DNA of 64,000 nucleotides from JAFAGX01 sp035623335 (GTDB lineage Bacteria; Acidobacteriota; Terriglobia; Terriglobales; Acidobacteriaceae): the NCBI GenBank assembly GCA_035623335.1, contig DASPTQ010000320.1, positions 76,136 to 140,135 of the forward strand, given 5' to 3'. The notes beneath the pieces are model-generated. The model saw nothing but the letters and a program-made list of their open reading frames with translations, had not been told where the DNA came from and made no database searches. Positions within the stretch are counted from its first letter, which is position 1. The number at the start of each line of letters is the position of its first letter. Made by a program: the position numbers and the translations under genes. Positions 1-8,128 of the stretch are shown here, one piece after another.

Positions 1-289
1 GACTTAGATCCAGTTGGATGGGCTTTTCTCTTGTGCGCGCGCAATTTTCCCCTGAGTTTGCCCGGGAGTCCTTGTGCCTCTGCGTCAGGGGGGGAACGGG
101 CAAACACTTTCGCGAAAGACATTATATCTCGACTTGCCAAGCGGCAGGGTACCCAGCCAAAAACCTTGCTCAGGATGCGTACACGGCAGCCGACTATCCA
201 ACCATCCGAAAACTGAAGCGCCCGCGTATCCTGACCAAGCAAGGTACACCGGCATGCTTCATCCCTAACTGCATTGCAGAGAATACATC

Positions 290-829
290 TCAGTGACCCT
301 TGCCCTTCCGCACTTTTCTTCGTTCGCCCTTTTCCAGTCGCGCCTCCAACTCCGCCACACGTTGGCGTAGCGCATCGACCTCTGTTACAGCTGCTACCGG
401 AGGGGGCGTCGGGGTTGTGCCGAGGAATTTCCTCATTAACTCTACCGGCGACAGAATCGCCGACTGCACCTCGCCTAGCCGGTTCTGCACTGCGTCCTGC
501 ACCTTCTGATAGGTGTCGAACGCCGACTTCAAATACCACATGATGAACTCTTGCCGCACCTCATCAGAGGCGACGATAAGCTGGCGCAGCAGTTCGAGGG
601 GCAAACCGGTCGGTTTTTCTTTGACATCTTCAGTGATGATTTGGGTCAGCGTAATGCGCGTCAGGTCCTGGCCGGTTTTCGCGTCCACGACTTTGACATC
701 TTTGCCTTCGCGGATGAGCGCAGCAATATCGTCGAGATTGACATAGCGACTGGTGACGGTGTCGTACAGCCTGCGGTTGCCGTATTTCTTGATTAACACG
801 GTGTAGGATTTCATCCTGGTTTGCCCCAT
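290..829 (-). CDS. phaR: PhaR-type polyhydroxyalkanoate synthesis regulator
   Basis: The N-terminal half carries the PHA-accumulation DNA-binding domain, with KKYGNRRLYDT near the start and VNLDDIAALIREGKDVKVVD after it. A second alpha-helical part (EFIMWYLKSAFDTYQKVQDAV) and a charged C-terminal coiled coil (VDALRQRVAELEARLEKGE) follow. PhaR proteins repress phasin genes and are released when they bind PHA granules. The frame is open further upstream to 1012, but the domain begins just after 829, where ATG has GGGCGGAG upstream; ATG at 814 (MKSYTV) is the alternative. It is divergent from the phasin-like gene and shares its regulatory region. No phaC, phaA or phaB is in the window, so the controlled inclusion may be another lipid; that is inference. 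Confidence 0.88.
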   Translation of the reverse strand: MGQTRMKSYTVLIKKYGNRRLYDTVTSRYVNLDDIAALIREGKDVKVVDAKTGQDLTRITLTQIITEDVKEKPTGLPLELLRQLIVASDEVRQEFIMWYLKSAFDTYQKVQDAVQNRLGEVQSAILSPVELMRKFLGTTPTPPPVAAVTEVDALRQRVAELEARLEKGERRKVRKGKGH

Positions 830-1050
830 CCGCGACTCCGCCCAATGGTTGTCATTCCCCGCGAGTTCCGTTGCGTCATCCGCTTTCCAGTGACGACATA
901 GTCGAGAGCCTGCCGTGAGCGAAGTCGACGGCAGCCGGCGGTTCAACCGGCAGCAAGGCAGGCTGTCACTCGGCAATATTGTTGGCCAACCGACAAGGTT
1001 GAAGATGCACAACTCTGCTTATGTTGCTCTGCACAAAGAAATTATAATAC

Positions 1051-1079
1051 TTGACATCAACTTCTTTAAGACCTATAGT
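1051..1079 (+). promoter_or_regulatory. Sigma-70-like promoter of the phasin-like gene
   Basis: TTGACA at 1051-1056 and TATAGT at 1074-1079 are separated by exactly 17 bp, placing the start of transcription near 1086. This lies just before the palindrome at 1088 and the AGGAGG ribosome site at 1105-1110. Confidence 0.7.
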
Positions 1080-1087
1080 TTACTCGA

Positions 1088-1104
1088 ATGCTGCAGTGCA
1101 GCAT
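1088..1104. promoter_or_regulatory. Candidate PhaR operator (perfect palindrome)
   Basis: ATGCTGCA-G-TGCAGCAT is a perfect 8-1-8 inverted repeat containing CTGC-AGT-GCAG, the CTGC-N3-GCAG form reported for PhaR sites in Paracoccus and Rhodobacter relatives. It starts about 9 bp after the -10 box, so a bound repressor would cover the transcription start. Further TGC/GCA-rich sequence lies upstream at about 1004-1035. Confidence 0.6.
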
Positions 1105-1116
1105 AGGAGGTTTGAA

Positions 1117-2031
1117 ATGCCCGCACAAACAAATCGGAATCTTCCGGTGGGGTCGTCCTTTATTTCTATTCTATCGGGGTGGGCGCAACAGGGAGTGCAG
1201 GGCTTCTTTGCCACGCAACGGATCCTTCTGGATCTCGCCATGAAGCAGAACGCCGCCGTCATACATGCCGTGCGGCAGCAGCTGACCAACCCACATCACT
1301 CTCCGACTGCCCTTCTCGGTGAAGTAGCCGGAGAGGGTGTCACCAATTTTCTCGAAGGACAAAAAATACTTCTTGATCTCGGCAAGCAGCAGAACGAAGT
1401 GCTGATGGTCGGGGTGAAAGAGCGGGTAGGAAACATCCCTGCCGCATACGTTCTGGTCGACCTGTTGCAGCGCAGCGTCGAGACTTTTATCCACATGCAG
1501 GAAGAGTTCCTCAAGATTGCCGGGAAACAGACTCATGTTTGGGTTGAGGCTGCCAAGGCTGGCAAGTCCTTTCAGCCCGAGCACGTTTTGGACTTCGCGC
1601 GCGAGGGATTGGAGACCTTCGTAAAAGCGCAGAAGCAGTTTCTTGATGTAATCGCCGACGGGACAGCCAAGGCCACGGGCGGCAAGAAAACCGAGATCAA
1701 GAAACTGAAGAAGACCGAACTGGCAGAGCTGGCACGGCGCGCTACCGAGTCATTCATCGAGGCGCAGAAGAAGCTCGTCGATGTCGCGGGCAAGCAGATG
1801 AACGCCAATGTGAAGACCGCGGGTAAGACTCTGGAGCTTCTCCGGCCATTTCCGTTCCTGCCACTTGCAGAGTTGACTCGGGAAGGGGTGAAGAGCTACG
1901 TCGATGCGCAGAAAGCCTTGATGGATGCGGTGGTAAGTTCGACCGAGCGCAAGACGGTTAGACAAGCCCGGCGCCGGAAGAGGCCGGCATCGCGTGCGCA
2001 CAAGGTAGCCGCGGCAGCGGCAACCGCCTGA
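1117..2031 (+). CDS. Phasin-like granule-associated repeat protein
   Basis: This 304-residue protein is built from six degenerate helical repeats of about 45-50 residues, each close to G-V-x-x-F-x-x-x-Q-K-x-L-L-D-x-x-x-K-Q (for example GVTNFLEGQKILLDLGKQQN, GLETFVKAQKQFLDVI, ATESFIEAQKKLVDVAGKQ). It ends in a basic Lys/Arg/Ala tail (RQARRRKRPASRAHK) like that of phasins that also bind nucleic acid. The ATG at 1117 follows AGGAGG by 6 bp, so I prefer it to the upstream in-frame start at 1051. Its pairing with PhaR, the shared promoter region and the repeat composition support a phasin role: an amphipathic coat on storage granules. Most phasins have one such unit (about 110-190 residues), so six repeats is long. 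Confidence 0.75.
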   Translation: MPAQTNRNLPVGSSFISILSGWAQQGVQGFFATQRILLDLAMKQNAAVIHAVRQQLTNPHHSPTALLGEVAGEGVTNFLEGQKILLDLGKQQNEVLMVGVKERVGNIPAAYVLVDLLQRSVETFIHMQEEFLKIAGKQTHVWVEAAKAGKSFQPEHVLDFAREGLETFVKAQKQFLDVIADGTAKATGGKKTEIKKLKKTELAELARRATESFIEAQKKLVDVAGKQMNANVKTAGKTLELLRPFPFLPLAELTREGVKSYVDAQKALMDAVVSSTERKTVRQARRRKRPASRAHKVAAAAATA

Positions 2032-3005
2032 GAGGAAATTGGTGAATAAGACCGTCATGCTGAGTGGAATACGGCTTGGCTAAAGTGTGAGCAGTTACAG
2101 GGTCGAAGCGTCCCTTGATGGGCGAGCGTTCGCCGCCGTCACGGGTCATACCCTGAGGATACCGGCTTCGCTCGTGTCAACCAGCACGCAGCAATTCTCG
2201 CGAGGCCGGTGTACCCTCAGGCCAGATCATGCAGTGTAACTGCATCTGAATGCCTGGTCTGGGATCGCCGCCGGGCAAACTTTTCCACCCATTGATGTGT
2301 TTGCAAAACGTACCACCCAGAGGTCCCAGAGGTGCGCTTAGACAGCTTCCTTTATTTCACGCCAATAATTGGAGCATGGCACACCGGGATCATCGTAATG
2401 GGCAGCGCTCACCTCATGCTGCGCTGCTTCACCTTCCTGGGGTATTCCCCCTGATCCGTGACCAGGTACCCAGTGGTGCCCAGCTTAGGTCTGTTCGCGG
2501 AGAGGCTGAAGTGCAACTTGAGCAGCTGGAGGCATCATGCTTTCCGGCGGCCCCGGCTGGTGCCCGGTAAAGAAGCGGAGAAGAAACTGTACTGGGTTGG
2601 CATCTCTGCTTATGGTTTGAGTGAGACTGGTACAGTGCAGTGCTCGCCACAATGAGGGCCACCATCGTAAGCGACGCAGAAAAACGCCAGATGCGGCAGA
2701 TTCCCGAGCAAGCGGCTAATGCGCTAAAGGAAGCATCCTCGAGATCGTGTATCGCCGCAAGGTGGCGTGCATGGGACACAGGCAGACGATTGGAACCATT
2801 GCTCGTCGGTTATGTCGGCTAAGTGGGACCCATTATTGCCAGGCATCGCTAGGTACAGCTGGCTTCGGCCCAATCGGGTCAGCCGTCGAATTCGTTCCCC
2901 TAACCAGCTTGCTTGTGACCGTAATCACCAAAACCGGTGACGCTCTGCACCGATTTAGTTCATGACCCAAGCTTAAATCGTCTACAGGTCGCGGGCGAGG
3001 CGATT
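2032..3005. other. 974-bp stretch without a confident gene
   Basis: No open frame here looks like a real protein in length, composition or ribosome site. A 7-3-7 inverted repeat, ATGCAGT-GTA-ACTGCAT, lies at 2229-2245 and resembles the TGC/GCA style of the PhaR palindrome. Around 2332-2450 a short plus frame reads as a hydrophobic stretch of about 40 residues (LDSFLYFTPIIGAWHTGIIV) ending in a stop, possibly a remnant of a membrane-protein gene. Confidence 0.4.
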
Positions 3006-3392
3006 ATGACTGTAGAAAAGTGGTGTGAGTCCGAAGTGCGATACGGTCGAGATATTCTGGCAGCTGGGTTTGAGGGTATTCGTGCCGGCCGGGAAACATT
3101 TCTCAACGGAAAACCTTTTAGTCCGTTTCTCAATGAGTCACTTCGAAGGGCTCTGAAACCCGCCGCTATCGGAACGTGCCTTGGACTGTCCGGCGGTTGC
3201 ACCGGAATTCCGAGCAGATCGCTACGTCGAATGTTGACGCTAGGCTTGGCCGGCGGTGCAATCGGCTTTGGCCTCGGTATCGCATGGGAATGTCGACACC
3301 TAACCGCAGGTGCCGTCTCCAGCGCTCTTAAAAAAATTGTCAAGGTACGCGACGAGCACTGGTTCGAGCGGCATCCCATCGACTACGCGTAG
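3006..3392 (+). CDS. Small hypothetical protein with glycine-rich hydrophobic segments
   Basis: The 128-residue product is not assigned to a family. It has a polar N-terminus, then PAAIGTCLGLSGGCTGIP and LTLGLAGGAIGFGLGIAW, two short Gly-rich hydrophobic segments that could insert in or lie on a membrane or lipid surface, then a basic C-terminus. ATG at 3006 follows GGGCGAGG at a suitable distance. It sits between the phasin-like gene and adhE on the same strand, so a role on lipid bodies is possible but is only inference from position. Confidence 0.6.
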   Translation: MTVEKWCESEVRYGRDILAAGFEGIRAGRETFLNGKPFSPFLNESLRRALKPAAIGTCLGLSGGCTGIPSRSLRRMLTLGLAGGAIGFGLGIAWECRHLTAGAVSSALKKIVKVRDEHWFERHPIDYA

Positions 3393-3502
3393 TGAACGGA
3401 TAAGTCGAGCAACACTGCAAAGCCTTGTCGCACGAGAAGTAACCGAACGTGAGCATGCTTCTCCTAGATAACCGACCCTCAGTGCAATCGTAGGGGGCAA
3501 CA

Positions 3503-6169
3503 ATGATCACATACGAAGCAGTGGAGGAGCGGGGGCAGGTTTCGCCCGCCGCAGAAAACCTCACGGCGGAACGAATTGCGTACTTGGAGAGACTGGTGAG
3601 TCAGGCGCGAACTGCCGCTGCTGTATTTAGCCAATTCACGCAAGAAGAGGTTGACCGTATCGTCAAGCCCATGGTCCTTGCCGGACTCGAGCAAGCTCAA
3701 TATCTGGCGCGCCTGGCGGTTGAAGAAACCGGGCTGGGAGTGATGGAAGACAAGGTCATCAAGAACATGGTGGCCACCGAGTTCGCCTATCACTATGTAA
3801 AAGACAAACGAACTGTGGGCATCATTCGCGAATATCCGGAGCGCAATCTTTTCGAGGTGGCCGAGCCGATTGGGGTCATCTTGTCGCTTACACCGATCAC
3901 GAATCCTACTTCCACAGTCCTTTTCAAATGCATCATGGCGATCAAGACGCGCAATGCGGTCATTTTCAGTCCCCACCCGAAAGCCTGGAACTGCTGTTCT
4001 GAGGCTGTAAAGATCATGCAGGAGGCCGCAGTGAAGCACGGAGCGCCGAAGGACGTTTTTGGTTGTCTCGAATCACACACGCTGCAGGACAACGCTTACC
4101 TGATGGGGCACAAGGACGTTGCCCTGATTGATGCCACCGGCGGACCGGGTGCGGTCAAAGCCGCCTACAGCTCCGGCAAGCCCGCGCTGGGCGTTGGGCC
4201 GGGCAACACCCCGGTTTATCTGGAGAAATCTGCGGACCTGAGCACTGCGGTGGTGGACATCATCATCTCGAAGACCTTCGACAACGGAACGATTTGTGCC
4301 TCCGAGCAGACCGTGGTGATCGATGAGGAGATCTATGAACTGGCGCTCAAGAAGTTTGCTGAACTGGGAGCGCATATCTGCGACGAGAAAGAGGCCAAGC
4401 TGCTGGCGCAGACGGTGATCGATCCCCAGACGGGATTCATGCAGCCAATGGCCGTAGGACAAAAGGCGACCTCGATCGCGCGCTTTATTGGTATTCCCGT
4501 GAAGCCGAAAACCAAACTGCTGATTGCGCCGATCCAGGGCGTAGGTCGTGAGCATCCCCTGTCGGTGGAGAAGCTCTTCCCGGTGCTTGCGGTCTATCGA
4601 GCTAAATCCGTCGAGGAGGCGCTTAAGGTGTGCGTAGATGTGAACCATGCTGGTGGTCTGGGACACACGGCGGTCATTTTCTCGCGCAACGATGAAATCA
4701 TCCGGAAGTTCGGAGAGGTGATCAACGCGGGTCGGATCATCATCAATTCGCCCGGCTCTATCGGTGCCCTGGGGGCGGTTTACAACGATCTGGTACCAAC
4801 CTTTGCCTTCGGATGTGGCACCGGCGGTGGCAATAGCACAACCGACAACGTCAACATCTATCACTACCTCAACATCAAGCGGCTTGCCCGCAGGACACAA
4901 GCACATATGTGGTTCCGGGTTCCCAACCAGATTTATTTCAACCTGAACGCCGTGGAGAATGTGCGGCAGTTTTCATCGCGATCCACCATCATCGTCACGA
5001 ACCCGGTTCTGGAGCGCATCGGCCATGCGGACATCGTACGGCGCTACCTTCCCCCAGAAACCCACGTCCATCTTTCGGTAATTCCCGATGGCGAGCCGGA
5101 AACTCACCTGGTGAGTGAGGCGGTGGAGGCGCTTAAGTTCTACAAGGCCGACCAAATCATTGCGCTGGGCGGCGGATCGGTGATCGACACGGCGAAAATC
5201 ATGAAGCTGAAGTACGAATCGCCAGAGGCAGACTTAGAGGAGCTAGCTGCACCCTTTCTGGATCTGCGTAAGCGAGTGGTCGAATATCCGACGGCCAAGG
5301 TGAATCGGGCACGGTTGATTGCCATCCCCACAACCAGCGGAACCGGCAGCGAGGTCACTCCGTTTGCTGTGCTCACCGACAAAGAGCGGGGACGGAAGGT
5401 GACGCTGGCCGACTATTCGCTCAGTCCGGATGTGGCGATCGTGGATCCGCAGTTTGTCATGTCGATGCCGAAGGGACTGACCGCCGACACCGGCATCGAC
5501 TGTTTGACGCACGCGCTCGAAGCGGGAGTATCCAATTACGCGTCCCCCTATACAGACTCGAACGCCATGCAAGCGATCCGGATGGTCTTCAAGTATCTGC
5601 CGGTCGCGTACGAGCATCCCGAGGACGAAGAAGCCCGCAGCATGATGCACAACGCGGCCTGCATTGCGGCTATGGCATTTTCCAATGCTTCCGTAGGTGT
5701 CAATCATGCCTTGGCACACGCCTTCGGCGCCCGGTTCGGCATCGCCCATGGCCGGGCCAACGCGCTCATGTTGCCGCATGTTATCGCCTACAACGCCGCT
5801 GTACCCACCAAGTTTATGCCTTCGCCCTACCAGAAAGGATACGTGGCCCACAAGAAATACGCGACGGTCGCAGACCTGCTTGGGTTGGGAGGTCGTACGG
5901 TGGAAGAAAAGGTAAGCAAGTTGATAGCGGCCACAGAGCAATTGCTCGATCAGTTGGGGTTTCCCCGCTCGATCGCTGAGCTGGGAATTTGCAAAGAGGA
6001 ATTTGAGCGAACGGTCCCTGAACTGGCTAAGAGCGCCTATGACGACCCTTCCTGGCGATCGAATCCCCGCATGCCTTTGATGGGTGAGTTGATTGAGCTG
6101 TTTTGGCAGGCTTATCACGGACGAGGCGCGACGGAGGCGTGTGGTGCGCCTCAGCAACAAACTGGGTAG
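3503..6169 (+). CDS. adhE: Bifunctional aldehyde-alcohol dehydrogenase AdhE
   Basis: The 888-residue product has the full AdhE layout. Residues about 20-450 are a CoA-acylating aldehyde dehydrogenase with GPGNTP at 232-237 and catalytic Cys265 in NGTICASEQ. After a linker, residues 475-870 are an iron alcohol dehydrogenase with GGGSVID at 556, TTSGTGSE at 610 and probable metal ligands Asp666, His670, His735 and His749. The enzyme reduces acyl-CoA to aldehyde and then alcohol with NADH; E. coli AdhE acts on acetyl-CoA and forms spirosomes. The ATG follows a GGGGG ribosome site. It heads the lipid operon, 3 bp before the STAS gene and near the wax ester synthase, so a longer acyl substrate is plausible. 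Chain length cannot be read from the sequence. Confidence 0.93.
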   Translation: MITYEAVEERGQVSPAAENLTAERIAYLERLVSQARTAAAVFSQFTQEEVDRIVKPMVLAGLEQAQYLARLAVEETGLGVMEDKVIKNMVATEFAYHYVKDKRTVGIIREYPERNLFEVAEPIGVILSLTPITNPTSTVLFKCIMAIKTRNAVIFSPHPKAWNCCSEAVKIMQEAAVKHGAPKDVFGCLESHTLQDNAYLMGHKDVALIDATGGPGAVKAAYSSGKPALGVGPGNTPVYLEKSADLSTAVVDIIISKTFDNGTICASEQTVVIDEEIYELALKKFAELGAHICDEKEAKLLAQTVIDPQTGFMQPMAVGQKATSIARFIGIPVKPKTKLLIAPIQGVGREHPLSVEKLFPVLAVYRAKSVEEALKVCVDVNHAGGLGHTAVIFSRNDEIIRKFGEVINAGRIIINSPGSIGALGAVYNDLVPTFAFGCGTGGGNSTTDNVNIYHYLNIKRLARRTQAHMWFRVPNQIYFNLNAVENVRQFSSRSTIIVTNPVLERIGHADIVRRYLPPETHVHLSVIPDGEPETHLVSEAVEALKFYKADQIIALGGGSVIDTAKIMKLKYESPEADLEELAAPFLDLRKRVVEYPTAKVNRARLIAIPTTSGTGSEVTPFAVLTDKERGRKVTLADYSLSPDVAIVDPQFVMSMPKGLTADTGIDCLTHALEAGVSNYASPYTDSNAMQAIRMVFKYLPVAYEHPEDEEARSMMHNAACIAAMAFSNASVGVNHALAHAFGARFGIAHGRANALMLPHVIAYNAAVPTKFMPSPYQKGYVAHKKYATVADLLGLGGRTVEEKVSKLIAATEQLLDQLGFPRSIAELGICKEEFERTVPELAKSAYDDPSWRSNPRMPLMGELIELFWQAYHGRGATEACGAPQQQTG

Positions 6170-6172
6170 CGG

Positions 6173-6457
6173 ATGGTGAGTATGGCAACGATTGCAGTGT
6201 GGCAAAAGATTGAGGAAGAGTCGATAGTCCCAGCTCTCGAACAAGCCGGAGAAAAACTAAACAGTGCCGCCGACGAAGTGGTTCTCGATTTCTCATCTGT
6301 GCGGCGGGTGGATCAAGGTGCGCTTCAGGCCATGGAAGGGCTCGCCCGCGGGGCCGCCGAGAAAGGCGTCAGGGTGGTCTTATGCGGCGTCAACGTGCAT
6401 GTCTATAAGGTGCTCAAACTGGTGAAGTTAACGTCGCGATTCTCGTTCCGGAGCTGA
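6173..6457 (+). CDS. STAS-domain protein (anti-sigma antagonist-like)
   Basis: The 94-residue protein is little more than a STAS fold: VVLDFSSVRRVDQGALQAM, then RGVRVVLCGV-like and VYKVLKLVKL segments. In SpoIIAA-type antagonists a Ser or Thr after the central Asp is phosphorylated; here the motif is SVRRVDQGAL with no Ser or Thr at that place, so a kinase-controlled switch is doubtful. Other STAS proteins bind lipids or transporters (MlaB, SulP). It starts 3 bp after adhE and ends 16 bp before the wax ester synthase, so it is embedded in the operon. ATG at 6182 is an alternative start. Confidence 0.75.
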   Translation: MVSMATIAVWQKIEEESIVPALEQAGEKLNSAADEVVLDFSSVRRVDQGALQAMEGLARGAAEKGVRVVLCGVNVHVYKVLKLVKLTSRFSFRS

Positions 6458-6473
6458 AGAGGGGAGACCCGTC

Positions 6474-8069
6474 ATGCAGAACCATGGACAAAATGAACGG
6501 CTTTCTTGGGGCGACACAGTTTTCCTGCATCTGGAGCGGGAAGGCATGCCGCTCAATGTGGCCAGCGTCTGCCTATTCGAAGGTGAGATTTCGCTCGAGG
6601 AGTGTGTTCAATTCATCCAGTCGAAGCTCCCGCTCCTTCCGCGCTATCTCAAGCGCGTGGTGCCCGCGCCGTTTGGCCTGGGCCTTCCCAGTTGGGAATA
6701 CGACCCCGAGTTCGATGTCCGTCGCCATGTGCGCGAAGTGACGCTTAAGCATGGTACCGACTCCGAACTGAAAGCGGCTGCCGGAAAACTGTTCAGCCAG
6801 GTGATGGATCGAAAGCACCCCTTATGGGACATGACGGTAGCGCATGGGTTGCAAGGGAATCGCACCGGCGTCATCATCCGCTTACACCACTGTCTCGCGG
6901 ATGGCATTGCGGGCGTGGGTATCATGAATGTGCTTCTGGATGCGAGCCCGAGGGCACCACGTTCGCGCAAGAAAAAGTTCAAACTTCGGGTTCCGCCACC
7001 GCACAACCCTTTGACCTCGTTGACAGCTGGAGTTATCGATTCCTACTCCGATTTTGTCCACCGAATTCTCTCTACGCTCGCCGACCTCCTAAGCATAGGG
7101 GAACGAGCCGCCATGAATGGCGGGAAACTTCTCCCGACCGCCGAACTTTCCCAGCTGCTGCTCGAGATCACAGCATTCACCGAACGCTTGCGCTTTAATG
7201 TTCCTTACCGTGGCCCGCAGAAGTTCGCCTGGGCAAAAATTCCACTAACGGAAGTGAAGGCCATTCGGCATACCTTCGGAACGAGCGTGAATGATGTGAT
7301 TCTGGCGCTGGTGACCGCGACCATCCGACGTTACCTCGAGCTGCATGGCGATCCTGTCAAAGGGCGATTGTTCCGCATGATGGTCCCGGTCAATCTGCGT
7401 GGCAATCAGAGCGCCACCGAACTGGGCAACCGCATATCGCTTGTGCCGGTCACGGTTCCGCTGGACATTCGCGACCCCCAAAAGTTATTGGCTGCCGTGC
7501 ACTTACGGACTGAGTTTCTGAAACAGGCGCATGCTGCAGAGCTAGTGAGCTTAAGCGCTAATCTCATTGGAATGTTCCCCGCCGGAGTGCAAGCGGTCCT
7601 CGGCCCAATCCTGAGCCAGTTGCCGATTACCCCGTTCAACTTGGTGTGCACCAATGTGCCCGGCCCGCAGTATCCGCTGTACCTGCTGGGTCGCAGAATG
7701 CTGCGCTGGTATCCCTATGTGCCGGTGGGCGGCGAGATGGCAGTCAACTGCGCCATTTTGAGTTACGACGGCTCGGCCTATTTTGGGTTCAGCGGAGACG
7801 TGCACGCCGCGCCAGATCTGCGGCGTCTGGAAGGTCTCTTAAGAATGAGTTTTGCAGAGCTGCGCGATGCGGCAGGAATAGGATCGCGGCGCAAGAAATC
7901 CGCTCGGCAGAGGACGGCCCGCGTTGTGAAGGCGGTGAGGCCTGCCCCGAGGGCGGCAAAGATTCGGATTCCGATCCCGTTGACCGATCCTGCCTCTGTG
8001 GTTGATCAGGCGCAAATAACTACGGCGGCTGGGGAAGAGGAGAAAGCGTTGCCGCACGTGTTGGCGTAG
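6474..8069 (+). CDS. Wax ester synthase / diacylglycerol acyltransferase (WS/DGAT)
   Basis: The 531-residue protein has the acyltransferase motif HHxxxDG as HHCLADG at 138-144 and the late TNVPGPQYPLYLLG motif typical of bacterial WS/DGATs. It transfers an acyl group from acyl-CoA to a fatty alcohol or diacylglycerol, forming wax ester or triacylglycerol that collects in cytoplasmic inclusions. The last 60 residues are a basic, Pro/Ala-rich tail beyond the usual 460-480 residues, which might help surface binding. GAGGGGAGA precedes the ATG. Its neighbours AdhE (possible alcohol supply), the carboxylase and the megasynthase (acyl supply), with a phasin-like gene nearby, fit lipid storage. Confidence 0.92.
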   Translation: MQNHGQNERLSWGDTVFLHLEREGMPLNVASVCLFEGEISLEECVQFIQSKLPLLPRYLKRVVPAPFGLGLPSWEYDPEFDVRRHVREVTLKHGTDSELKAAAGKLFSQVMDRKHPLWDMTVAHGLQGNRTGVIIRLHHCLADGIAGVGIMNVLLDASPRAPRSRKKKFKLRVPPPHNPLTSLTAGVIDSYSDFVHRILSTLADLLSIGERAAMNGGKLLPTAELSQLLLEITAFTERLRFNVPYRGPQKFAWAKIPLTEVKAIRHTFGTSVNDVILALVTATIRRYLELHGDPVKGRLFRMMVPVNLRGNQSATELGNRISLVPVTVPLDIRDPQKLLAAVHLRTEFLKQAHAAELVSLSANLIGMFPAGVQAVLGPILSQLPITPFNLVCTNVPGPQYPLYLLGRRMLRWYPYVPVGGEMAVNCAILSYDGSAYFGFSGDVHAAPDLRRLEGLLRMSFAELRDAAGIGSRRKKSARQRTARVVKAVRPAPRAAKIRIPIPLTDPASVVDQAQITTAAGEEEKALPHVLA

Positions 8070-8128
8070 AGGCAGCGGGCACAAAGTAGCAGGGGTGGCA
8101 CCGTCCGTTGTGAAAAAAGGCGGTTGGC

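Noticed and set aside
18..296. Short plus frames at the left edge
   Set aside because: No motif, odd composition and overlap with each other; the stretch is shorter than 300 bases and looks intergenic.
2250..2779. Overlapping plus and minus frames of about 110 codons
   Set aside because: Neither has a ribosome site or recognisable composition, and both are interrupted relative to any family I know.
5243..6244. 333-codon open frame on the minus strand
   Set aside because: It lies wholly antisense to adhE and the STAS gene, whose frames carry clear motifs; high-GC shadow.
6474..8069. WS/DGAT as a peptide-synthetase condensation domain
   Set aside because: HHxxxDG is shared, but the rest (NVPGPQYPLY, length, no adenylation or carrier neighbours) fits the WS/DGAT family.
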